A DNA stretch of 8,648 bases from Bacteroides sp. GTDB lineage: Bacteria; Bacteroidota; Bacteroidia; Bacteroidales; Bacteroidaceae. Of this stretch, positions 1 to 7,068 are shown piece by piece. Both the position numbers and the translations under genes were made by a program. Under the pieces are notes generated by a model. It searched no databases. It saw only the letters and a list, made by a program, of their open reading frames with translations, and had not been told where the DNA came from. How positions within the stretch are numbered: the stretch's first letter is position 1; every line of letters starts with the position of its first letter. The stretch is taken from contig JAFYML010000229.1 of assembly GCA_017556595.1 (NCBI GenBank), positions 1 through 8,648 of the forward strand, in the 5' to 3' direction.

Positions 1-847
1 CGTTTTCTACAAACCACGAAATGTCACTAGTGAAGAATGGGAATAGACAAAGCACCCAAATAACGCCAAATACGTTGAACACCAAGTGCGCCATAGCAGC
101 TCGTTTGGCTTGTGTATTGGCGGTTAATGCAGCTAAGTTAGCGGTAATGGTAGTACCGATATTCTCACCAAGCACTAACGCAGCACCCAATTCGAAGCTA
201 ATCCAACCATTGGCACACATAATCAAGGTGATGGCCATAGTTGCCGCTGATGCTTGTACAATCATGGTGAGCACTGTACCAATAAGTACAAAAATCAAGA
301 TTGAGATGAATCCCATATCGGCCCAATTTTGAACAAATTGCAACATGTCGGGGTTTTGTTGCAAGTCGGGCGCATTGGCTTTCAAGTTTTGAAGACCCAT
401 GAACAGGAATGAGAAACCAAAGATAAATTCACCTAACGATTTGCGATTGCTTTTTGAAGAGAACAACAATGGTAAACCAAAGAATAGCAAAGGTATAGCA
501 AAGGCGGCTATATCAACTTTAAATCCTAATGCCGAGATAATCCAAGCAGTTACGGTGGTACCGATATTGGCACCCATAATCACACCAATGGATTGAGCCA
601 ACTCCAACAAACCTGCGTTCACAAAACTAACCACCATCACGGTTGTAGCCGAAGAGGATTGGATAAGTGCTGTAATCAACATACCGGTAATAACGCCCAT
701 TACGCGGTTGGTGGTCATAGCGGTTAAAATACGTCGAAGTCTATCTCCGGCAAACTTTTGAAGACCCTCACTCATTATCTTCATTCCGTAAAGGAATAGG
801 GCTAAAGAGCCTAGCAATTTTAAAAAATCATAAAAAGAATAATCCAT
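1..847 (-). CDS. Na+/phosphate cotransporter family protein (NptA/YjbB-like), N-terminal part, runs off left edge
   Basis: Reading the minus strand from the ATG at 847 gives 282 uninterrupted residues beginning MDYSFYDFLKLLGSLALFLY. The protein is strongly hydrophobic with several membrane segments and shows the inverted-repeat signature of the Na/Pi cotransporter family: QSSSATT at residues 63-69 with GANIGTT at 92-98, then the second copy QASAAT at 198-203 with GENIGTT at 227-233. In this family the two QSSS-type loops meet to form the Na+ and phosphate pathway in the inner membrane. Bacterial members usually run to about 550-600 residues, often with a C-terminal PhoU-like domain; that half would lie beyond position 1 and cannot be seen. 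The gene is divergent from the kinase gene at 942. There is no clear Shine-Dalgarno sequence before the ATG, as is usual in Bacteroidota. Direction of transport (phosphate uptake or efflux) cannot be told. The family call is firm; the substrate is by family only. Confidence 0.93.
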   Translation of the reverse strand, partial: MDYSFYDFLKLLGSLALFLYGMKIMSEGLQKFAGDRLRRILTAMTTNRVMGVITGMLITALIQSSSATTVMVVSFVNAGLLELAQSIGVIMGANIGTTVTAWIISALGFKVDIAAFAIPLLFFGLPLLFSSKSNRKSLGEFIFGFSFLFMGLQNLKANAPDLQQNPDMLQFVQNWADMGFISILIFVLIGTVLTMIVQASAATMAITLIMCANGWISFELGAALVLGENIGTTITANLAALTANTQAKRAAMAHLVFNVFGVIWVLCLFPFFTSDISWFVEN

Positions 848-868
848 CTTTCACTTATTTGTAGGTTT

Positions 869-901
869 TTTGTTTTATTTTCAAGAAAATCGTTATCTTC
901 A
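869..901 (+). promoter_or_regulatory. Tentative Bacteroidota-type promoter for the TGS nucleoside kinase gene
   Basis: TTTG at 869-872 could serve as the -33 element and TATCTTCA at 894-901 as a -7 element, separated by 21 bp, within the usual Bacteroidota sigma factor spacing. The -7 match to TAnnTTTG is imperfect: the last two bases differ. Transcription would start near 907, leaving an AT-rich leader of about 35 bases and no Shine-Dalgarno sequence before the ATG at 942. The divergent transporter gene must also be driven from this 94-bp gap. The minus strand reads TTATTTTG at 913-906, one base off the -7 consensus, but no -33 element sits at the right distance from it. Confidence 0.35.
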
Positions 902-941
902 CATTCAAAATAAGAATACGAACTTTTAGATTTTTACATTT

Positions 942-2609
942 ATGGTACAAATCCGTTGCAAAAATAATAATATTTCCCAAACATTCCCTATTGGGAGCAC
1001 ACTTTTGGAGATTTATCAAGGATTTAATTTAAAATTACCCCATCAATTGGTCAGTGCAAGGGTGAATAACTGCACAGAAGGGCTATCTTATAGGGTTTAT
1101 CACAATAAAGATGTGGAGTTTTTGGACATTACACATCCATCTGCTCGACGCACTTATGCACGAAGCCTATGTTTTGTGCTTTACAAGGCTATCAAAGAGA
1201 TTTTTCCTAAAGGGAAATTATGTGTGGAGCATTCGGTATCGAACGGTTATTTCTGTAATTTGTACATTGGCCGTCCCATCGAATTGGAGGATGTAAACGC
1301 ACTAAAAAAACGCATGCAAGAAATTATTGCAGAAGATATCCCTTTCCGCCGCAAAGAGTGTCTAACCACCGAAGCTGTTCCGTGCTTCCACGAATTGGGT
1401 TTGGAAGATAAAGCCAAGCTATTGGAAAGCACCGGCTCGCTATATACCTATTATTATATGCTAGGCGATACAATCGACTACTATTACGGTTGTTTGTTGC
1501 CCAGCACCAGTTTCCTTTACCTCTTTGACTTGGTGAAGTATTACGATGGATTGTTATTGCGCCTTCCCGACAAAAACAATCCCGACCAACTAGGCGAAAT
1601 AGTAAAACAAGAAAAGATGTTCGAAGCCTTCAAAGAGCATCTTCGTTGGAACGACATCCTTGAATGTAGCAACGTGGGCGATGTGAACAAGATATGCCAA
1701 AGAGGCGAAGCCGGAGGATTGATTAAGGTGGCCGAAGCATTGCAAGAAAAGAAAATTGCACAAATTGCCGAAGAAATCTACAATAGAGGACGCAACGGAG
1801 GTAAACCGGTGAAGTTGGTATTGATTTCGGGGCCATCGTCATCGGGCAAAACCACTTTCAGCAAACGCCTTAGTGTGCAACTGATGACCAACGGCATACG
1901 TCCCTACCCCATTGCGCTTGATAATTACTTTGTAAATCGCGAAGATACGCCTCGCGATGCGAATGGCGATTATGATTACGAATCGCTTTATGCACTCGAC
2001 TTGAAGAAGTTCGAAGAGGATTTGCAAGCATTGCTACGTGGCGAAGAGATTATGTTGCCTACCTTCAACTTTACCACCGGACAACGCGAATACAAGGGAG
2101 AGAAGTTGCAATTGAAAGAGGACATGGTGTTGATTCTCGAAGGCATACATGCACTAAATCCCGAATTGACACCGCAGATTGCGCCCGAGCATAAGTTTAA
2201 AATCTATGTATCGGCACTTACCAGCATCTCGCTCGATAATCACAACTGGATTCCTACAAGCGACAACCGCCTTATCCGACGCATAATTCGCGATTACAAG
2301 TATCGTAACTATTCGGCACAAGAAACCATTTCGCGTTGGCCAAGCGTGCGCGCCGGAGAAGACAAATGGATTTTCCCCTACCAAGAGAATGCCGATGTGA
2401 TGTTCAACTCGGCCATGTTGTTCGAGCTGGGCGTACTTCGTCCTTACATTGAGCCTATCTTGATGGGTGTTCCTCAAAATTGTCCTGAATTTGCCGAAGC
2501 ATATCGCCTACGACGATTCATTCAGTATTTTACCGCGATCAAAGATTTGGAGTTACCCCCAACCTCTTTGTTGCGCGAGTTTTTAGGGGGAAGCAGCTTT
2601 AAATATTAA
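942..2609 (+). CDS. Nucleoside (uridine-type) kinase with N-terminal ThrRS-like TGS and editing-like domains
   Basis: 555 residues. Residues 1-62 look like a TGS domain (MVQIRCKNN...GSTLLEI). Residues 65-210 follow the second additional domain of threonyl-tRNA synthetase, including NGYFCNLYI near 101-109, EDIPFRRKE at 131-139 and GCLLPSTSF at 183-191. Residues 288-510 form a P-loop kinase of the uridine kinase/phosphoribulokinase superfamily: Walker A GPSSSGKTT at 297-305, ALDNYF at 325-330 with the likely catalytic Asp327, LILEGIHAL at 397-405 as the Walker B-like strand, and an arginine-rich lid (RLIRRIIRD at 443-451). The expected reaction is NTP-dependent phosphorylation of a nucleoside in the cytoplasm, as in pyrimidine salvage. 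Members are often labelled Udk-like, but the real substrate is not shown by the sequence. The histidines and cysteine that bind metal in ThrRS editing domains are replaced (see findings). The start was chosen because the TGS domain begins at once after it; no Shine-Dalgarno is present. The gene appears monocistronic, since the next gene has its own -7 box. Confidence 0.9.
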   Translation: MVQIRCKNNNISQTFPIGSTLLEIYQGFNLKLPHQLVSARVNNCTEGLSYRVYHNKDVEFLDITHPSARRTYARSLCFVLYKAIKEIFPKGKLCVEHSVSNGYFCNLYIGRPIELEDVNALKKRMQEIIAEDIPFRRKECLTTEAVPCFHELGLEDKAKLLESTGSLYTYYYMLGDTIDYYYGCLLPSTSFLYLFDLVKYYDGLLLRLPDKNNPDQLGEIVKQEKMFEAFKEHLRWNDILECSNVGDVNKICQRGEAGGLIKVAEALQEKKIAQIAEEIYNRGRNGGKPVKLVLISGPSSSGKTTFSKRLSVQLMTNGIRPYPIALDNYFVNREDTPRDANGDYDYESLYALDLKKFEEDLQALLRGEEIMLPTFNFTTGQREYKGEKLQLKEDMVLILEGIHALNPELTPQIAPEHKFKIYVSALTSISLDNHNWIPTSDNRLIRRIIRDYKYRNYSAQETISRWPSVRAGEDKWIFPYQENADVMFNSAMLFELGVLRPYIEPILMGVPQNCPEFAEAYRLRRFIQYFTAIKDLELPPTSLLREFLGGSSFKY

Positions 2610-2617
2610 AAAAGTCA

Positions 2618-2694
2618 CTACTTTTGTAGCAAAATAATAGAATGCAAAAATGAAAACAAGAGTATTTTTCTTCATAGTAGCTACATTTTGTAGC
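2618..2694 (+). repeat. Pair of near-identical short inverted repeats around the operon start
   Basis: Two similar palindromes lie 63 bp apart. The first is CTACTTTTGTAG at 2618-2629 (4-bp arms, loop of four T), which contains the -7 box. The second is GCTACATTTTGTAGC at 2680-2694 (6-bp arms, loop of three T), inside the signal-peptide codons of the gene at 2650. They share CTAC-(A)TTTTGTAGC. They could be a paired operator, an mRNA hairpin near the translation start, or chance, since the first one is largely the promoter consensus itself. No poly-T run follows either copy, so neither looks like an intrinsic terminator. Confidence 0.35.
2619..2626 (+). promoter_or_regulatory. Bacteroidota -7 promoter box for the sensor/TPR/barrel operon
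   Basis: TACTTTTG is a full match to the Bacteroidota -7 consensus TAnnTTTG. Transcription would start near 2633, giving a very short leader of about 17 bases before the ATG at 2650. No convincing TTG-type -33 element lies 19-21 bp upstream; only a CTTTAA sequence at 2597-2602, just before the kinase stop codon, is near the right place. The box lies inside the short palindrome CTAC-TTTT-GTAG at 2618-2629. I infer that it drives the whole operon from 2650 to beyond the window end, possibly alongside read-through from the kinase gene. Confidence 0.5.
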
Positions 2695-4029
2695 TTTACA
2701 CTAATGGCGCAATCGTCGGCCTCGTTTATTAAAAAAGCGCAACAACAACACGGACGCAACGAATACAAAGAGGCCTTTGAATCGTTGCGCAATGCCGAAT
2801 CGGCACTTTATGGCGAAGAACGAGCCGGTGGCAAGAAGATGCCGGAGGTAAGGTATAACATCACCAAAGAGCGCATACAGATGTACATCAAATTGCGCAA
2901 CTCCAAACGTGCCAAAGAGCAACTTGAACGCTTGGAAGAACAAACCAAAACAATAGAGAATGACTCTATCAGCAACGATTTGCTATACACACAAGCAAAC
3001 GTTTACTACACATTCGGTGAAAGCACCAAAGGGGATGCGTGTATCAACAAACTGATAGAGAAATATAAAGCCGCCAAGCAATATGACGAGATAGACAAGT
3101 GCTACCAAACAATTATCGGTATTGCTCGTAGAGCCGGCAACGCATCGTTCATGGCACGAACCTACGAGAAGTATATGCTTTGGCACGACTCTGTGCAAGC
3201 ATTAAAAGCACAAGACAACTTGGATGCTTTGCAACAGAAATATGATGAAAGCCTACAAACCATTACCGAAAAAGATGATAAGTTAAGTAGCAAGCAATAC
3301 ATTATTATTGCCCTTTGCGTGTTGCTACTTATCCTAGCCGCCGCATTGGTAATTGGCGCAATCGTATTGCTACGCTTCATCGTTTTGTCGCGCAAACAAA
3401 AGAAAATTATCCAAACGGCGAAGGAACACAACGAGCTAAAAACCAAGTTCATCCAAAACATTTCTTCGCAAATGGGACCTACACTCAACAGCCTACCACA
3501 AGACTTAGCGGAAGTGAAGGCGTTGCATTCGTTTGCCGACCACATACAAGAGATGTCGGAACTTGAAAGCACCATTGACGAGCCATTCGAAATGGAAAAC
3601 AAAAACATCCTCACCTTCTGCGAGGGTGTAATGGCTAAGATTGCGGACAAAACAGCACCAGACGTTACTTGTAGCGTTAATGCACCAAAGCTATCGGCGC
3701 CCATCAATGCGGAACACCTTGAGCGCGTTATCCTACACCTATTAGAAAATGCAGCCAAATACACACCTGAAGGAGGAAAAATAATCCTCGACTTCAAGAA
3801 ACGTGGTGCACATACACATCAGTTCATTGTAACCGATACCGGTTGTGGCATAGCCGAAGAGCAACGCGAAAACTTATTCAAACCCTTTGCACAAGTGAAA
3901 GAATTGACTCAGGGCGACGGATTAGGATTGCCTATTTGTGCATTGATAGCTACCAAAATGAATGGTTCACTCAGTTTGGATAGTAGCTACACCAAAGGTA
4001 CCCGTTTCGTACTTGAACTACATGTATAA
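2650..4029 (+). CDS. Membrane-anchored histidine-kinase-like protein with periplasmic TPR-like sensor; phosphoacceptor His absent
   Basis: 459 residues. A Sec signal peptide (residues 1-20, MKTRVFFFIVATFCSFTLMA, cleavage before Q21) leads into a helical TPR-like region at about 23-180 and a probable coiled coil at 183-214. One transmembrane helix follows at about 216-244, then a basic stop-transfer segment (SRKQKK). The cytoplasmic part ends in an intact HATPase_c domain: N-box LLENAAKYTPEGG at 364-376 with Asn367, G1 box DTGCGI at 396-401, F box LFKPFAQV at 409-416 and G2 box GDGLGLPIC at 422-430. The H-box region at 267-280 reads FIQNISSQMGPTLN, so the usual His-Glu is Ser273-Gln274 and the TP pair is PT. 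It should bind ATP, but canonical autophosphorylation is doubtful. No response regulator or DNA-binding domain is fused or adjacent. The gene is first in a tight operon, with the next start 16 bp away. The start is fixed by the signal peptide; an ATG at 2642 opens only a three-codon frame. Confidence 0.88.
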   Translation: MKTRVFFFIVATFCSFTLMAQSSASFIKKAQQQHGRNEYKEAFESLRNAESALYGEERAGGKKMPEVRYNITKERIQMYIKLRNSKRAKEQLERLEEQTKTIENDSISNDLLYTQANVYYTFGESTKGDACINKLIEKYKAAKQYDEIDKCYQTIIGIARRAGNASFMARTYEKYMLWHDSVQALKAQDNLDALQQKYDESLQTITEKDDKLSSKQYIIIALCVLLLILAAALVIGAIVLLRFIVLSRKQKKIIQTAKEHNELKTKFIQNISSQMGPTLNSLPQDLAEVKALHSFADHIQEMSELESTIDEPFEMENKNILTFCEGVMAKIADKTAPDVTCSVNAPKLSAPINAEHLERVILHLLENAAKYTPEGGKIILDFKKRGAHTHQFIVTDTGCGIAEEQRENLFKPFAQVKELTQGDGLGLPICALIATKMNGSLSLDSSYTKGTRFVLELHV

Positions 4030-4045
4030 AACAGTAACAATTAGC

Positions 4046-7000
4046 ATGAAACATCGCATCATTACTATAGCCTTATGGCTGATTGGTAGTTCGTTTCTAT
4101 CACTCCATGCCCAAGATAACGACTTTATAGTAGGCAAGAACTTATTTGAAGAAAAAGCCTATTCGGCGGCAATATCACCCTTGACAAACTACCTTAAAGA
4201 AGTTAGAGAGATACCAACGACCGAAACGCAACGCATGCAAGCGCATTACATGTTGGCTTGCATCAGTTATGAATTGCAACAACCCGATGCCGCTCAGCAA
4301 CTTGAAAATGTACTGAAGGCCTATCCCGAATCGCCCTATAACAACCGTTTGAAAGGCGTATTAGCCTCAGCTTATTTTTTCGACAAGGAGTATGAGCAAG
4401 CACTAAACTGGTTTGAGCAATGCGATTTCGACCAATTGAGTGATGAAGAACGCGATGATTTCATCTACCGAATGGCGGTAAGCTACTTGCAACAAGGCAA
4501 CTTAACCGAAGCCGCAAGTTGGTTCTTGGCACTAAGCAACACTTCGTCGCGCTACGATGCTGATAGCAAGTATTATTTGGCCTACATACGTTACACCCAA
4601 CAACGCTTTGACGAAGCTTTAGAAGGTTTCTTATCGTTGCAAAATCATCCCAAATATGAAACGTTAGTGCCCTATTATATAGCCGAAATCTACTTGCAAA
4701 CAAAGCAATATGCAAAGGCTGAAGAGGTAGTCAACAGCTATTTGGAGAAATACAAAAACAATGAGCATACCGCACAAATGTATCGCATAAAAGGTGCTGT
4801 AAATTATCACCTTAACCAACCGCAAGCGGCTACCAATGCACTTAAAAACTACTTGCAATTGAATAGCGAAAAACCACGACGCGATGCGTTGTATATGTTA
4901 GGTTTGTCGTGCTATAACACGGCCCTTTATGGCGAAGTAGTGGAGCACTTGAACAAAGTAACAACCATCGACGATGCGTTGGCCCAAAATGCCTACTTGA
5001 ACATGGGATTGGCGGCATTGAAATTGGGCGATAAGACGCAAGCTCGTATGTTTTTCGAACAAGCAGCTGCAAGCAATGCCGATGTAGCGGTGAAAGAGTT
5101 GGCCGCCTACAACCATGCACTTATCATTCACGAAACGGCCTACTCGGCATTTGGCGAATCGGTAACGGTATTCGAGCGTTTCCTCAACGACTTCCCACAA
5201 TCGCGCTTCACCAATAAGGTCAGCGGCTATTTGGTAGAGGTATATATGAACACTAAAAGCTACGATGCCGCATTGCAATCCATCGAACGCATTGCCCAAC
5301 CAAGTAGCGAAATTCTTGGCGCCAAGCAAAAGATACTTTTCCAATTAGGAACGCAAGCGTTTACCAACACGCTATTTACTGAGGCTATCAACTATTTTAG
5401 CCGCAGCATTGAGTTGAGCAAATACAATCGCCAGATAGCTGCAGAAGCACACTATTGGCGCGGTGAAACTTACTACAGACAAAACGAATGGGAGAAAGCT
5501 AAACGCGACTTCCAAACTTACCAACAACAATCCCTACAAAAGGATACACAGATGTATGCGTTGTCTGAATACAATCTTGGATATATCCTATTTAGAGAAA
5601 AACAATATGCCAATGCCGCCCGACGCTTCCTCGCTTTTACATCGAAAGAGAAAGAGAAGAACAAATCGTTGCTAGCCGATGCATATAATAGAATAGCCGA
5701 TTGTTATCTGAATAATCGCCAATTTGAAGAGGCAAAACAATACTACAACCTTGCCGAAGCACAAGGTACGGTAGGTGGTGATTATGCTTATTACCAATTG
5801 GCATTAGTAGCTGGTTTGCAGAAGGATTACGGCAAGAAGGTGTCGTTACTGAACGAGCTATCGAAACGTTATCCACAATCGCCCTACCACGTCAACGCAC
5901 TATACGAAAAAGGACGTTCGTACGTGCAACAATCTGCCAATACCCAAGCTATCGAAACCTTCCAACAATTGGTAAGTAACTATCCCGATAGCCCGCTAAG
6001 CAGAAAAGCGGCAACCGAAATTGGTTTGTTGCACTACCAAGCAGACAATTACGATAAAGCTATCCAGGCTTACAAACAGGTGGTTATCAACTACCCCGGT
6101 AGCGAAGAAGCAAAATTGGCAATGCGCGATTTGAAGTCGCTTTACGTGGAAACCAACCGCGTAGATGAGTATGCCAAGCTCATTACCGAGATTCCCGGCA
6201 ACATCCGTTTCGAAGTAAACGAACAAGATTCATTGACCTACATTGCCGCCGAAAAGGTATATATGAAGGGCGACAACGCACAAGCCAAGCAAAGTTTTGA
6301 ACGCTACTTGCAAAGCTATCCACAAGGTGCATTTAACTTAAATGCGCACTACTACTTGGCATTGATGGCGAAAACAAGCAATAACGATACTGAGTTGCTA
6401 AACCATACCGCTAAGTTGTTGGAATATCCCGATGCTCCCTTCACTGAAGAGGCGCTATTGATGCAAGCCGAAGCATTGATGAAACAACAACAATACGAAA
6501 AGGCATTGACCACCTACAAACAACTTAAAGCAAAAGCTACTACTCCCGAGCGCAAACAGATAGCCATGATTGGTGCATTGCGAAGCGCAAATAGTTTGAA
6601 CAATGCAACAGAAACCATTCATGCCGCCACTTCGTTGTTGAGCGAGGAAAAACTTTCGCCCGAATTAAAGAACGAAGCGCTTTACGCACGAAGCATGGCC
6701 TACCTGCAAGAGCACGCCAACGAAAAAGCGTTTGCCGATTGGCAAGAATTGGCCAACGATTTACGAACTGCTTATGGTGCAGAAGCTAAATATCGTTTGT
6801 CGCAAATGTTATTCGACAATGAAGAGTATGCTGCCGCCGAGCAACAAGTATTGCAATTCATCGACCAAAGTACACCACATGCCTACTGGTTGGCTAGAGC
6901 ATTCGTGTTACTCTCGGATGTTTATGCTGCACAAGGCAAAAACATTGAGGCACGCCAATACTTGTTGAGCCTAAAACAAAACTATCAGGCAGACGATGAT

Positions 7001-7048
7001 ATTGCCGGCATGATTGAAGAGCGATTGACCACTATTACAGAGGAATAA
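4046..7048 (+). CDS. Large periplasmic tetratricopeptide-repeat protein
   Basis: 1000 residues from the ATG at 4046. The frame is open further upstream (ATGs at 3962 and 4022), but only the 4046 start puts a proper signal peptide at the N-terminus (MKHRIITIALWL...SLHA, cleavage before Q23), and it does not overlap the preceding gene. No lipobox cysteine is seen, so the mature protein is probably soluble in the periplasm. The rest is an almost continuous array of TPR-like helical hairpins. Clear examples are around residues 211-236 (YIAEIYLQTKQYAKAEEVV), 466-492, 506-532, 545-570 and 655-685. Several units carry the YPxSP turn typical of the YbgF/CpoB and BamD type of TPR (YPESPY 93-98, YPQSPY 609-614, YPDSPL 646-651). 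TPR arrays bind other proteins; its position between a TPR-bearing sensor and an outer-membrane barrel suggests it binds one or both. It has no catalytic motif that I can see. Function beyond protein binding is unknown. Confidence 0.9.
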   Translation: MKHRIITIALWLIGSSFLSLHAQDNDFIVGKNLFEEKAYSAAISPLTNYLKEVREIPTTETQRMQAHYMLACISYELQQPDAAQQLENVLKAYPESPYNNRLKGVLASAYFFDKEYEQALNWFEQCDFDQLSDEERDDFIYRMAVSYLQQGNLTEAASWFLALSNTSSRYDADSKYYLAYIRYTQQRFDEALEGFLSLQNHPKYETLVPYYIAEIYLQTKQYAKAEEVVNSYLEKYKNNEHTAQMYRIKGAVNYHLNQPQAATNALKNYLQLNSEKPRRDALYMLGLSCYNTALYGEVVEHLNKVTTIDDALAQNAYLNMGLAALKLGDKTQARMFFEQAAASNADVAVKELAAYNHALIIHETAYSAFGESVTVFERFLNDFPQSRFTNKVSGYLVEVYMNTKSYDAALQSIERIAQPSSEILGAKQKILFQLGTQAFTNTLFTEAINYFSRSIELSKYNRQIAAEAHYWRGETYYRQNEWEKAKRDFQTYQQQSLQKDTQMYALSEYNLGYILFREKQYANAARRFLAFTSKEKEKNKSLLADAYNRIADCYLNNRQFEEAKQYYNLAEAQGTVGGDYAYYQLALVAGLQKDYGKKVSLLNELSKRYPQSPYHVNALYEKGRSYVQQSANTQAIETFQQLVSNYPDSPLSRKAATEIGLLHYQADNYDKAIQAYKQVVINYPGSEEAKLAMRDLKSLYVETNRVDEYAKLITEIPGNIRFEVNEQDSLTYIAAEKVYMKGDNAQAKQSFERYLQSYPQGAFNLNAHYYLALMAKTSNNDTELLNHTAKLLEYPDAPFTEEALLMQAEALMKQQQYEKALTTYKQLKAKATTPERKQIAMIGALRSANSLNNATETIHAATSLLSEEKLSPELKNEALYARSMAYLQEHANEKAFADWQELANDLRTAYGAEAKYRLSQMLFDNEEYAAAEQQVLQFIDQSTPHAYWLARAFVLLSDVYAAQGKNIEARQYLLSLKQNYQADDDIAGMIEERLTTITEE

Positions 7049-7068
7049 CCATTTAGCAAACGAAGAAC

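Noticed and set aside
21..596. Two plus-strand open frames of 103 and 65 codons
   Set aside because: They lie opposite the Na/Pi cotransporter gene, whose minus-strand frame is continuous and carries the family motifs.
2154..2477. 107-codon open frame on the minus strand inside the kinase gene
   Set aside because: Antisense to the conserved P-loop kinase domain; composition rich in His and Arg as expected of a shadow.
2601..2649. Possible intrinsic terminator after the kinase gene
   Set aside because: The only hairpin, CTAC-TTTT-GTAG, has a 4-bp stem and no following T-tract; it is better read as the -7 promoter region.
3162..3797. 211-codon open frame on the minus strand
   Set aside because: It lies wholly antisense to the well-supported histidine-kinase-like gene, has no recognisable domain, and its Cys/Ser-rich composition is typical of a reverse-complement shadow.
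3962..4045. Upstream in-frame starts (ATG at 3962 and 4022) for the large TPR protein
   Set aside because: They would overlap the preceding gene and bury the signal peptide; the ATG at 4046 yields a clean Sec signal peptide.
4898..5344. 148-codon open frame on the minus strand within the TPR gene
   Set aside because: Antisense shadow of a convincing TPR array; no start context or recognisable motif.
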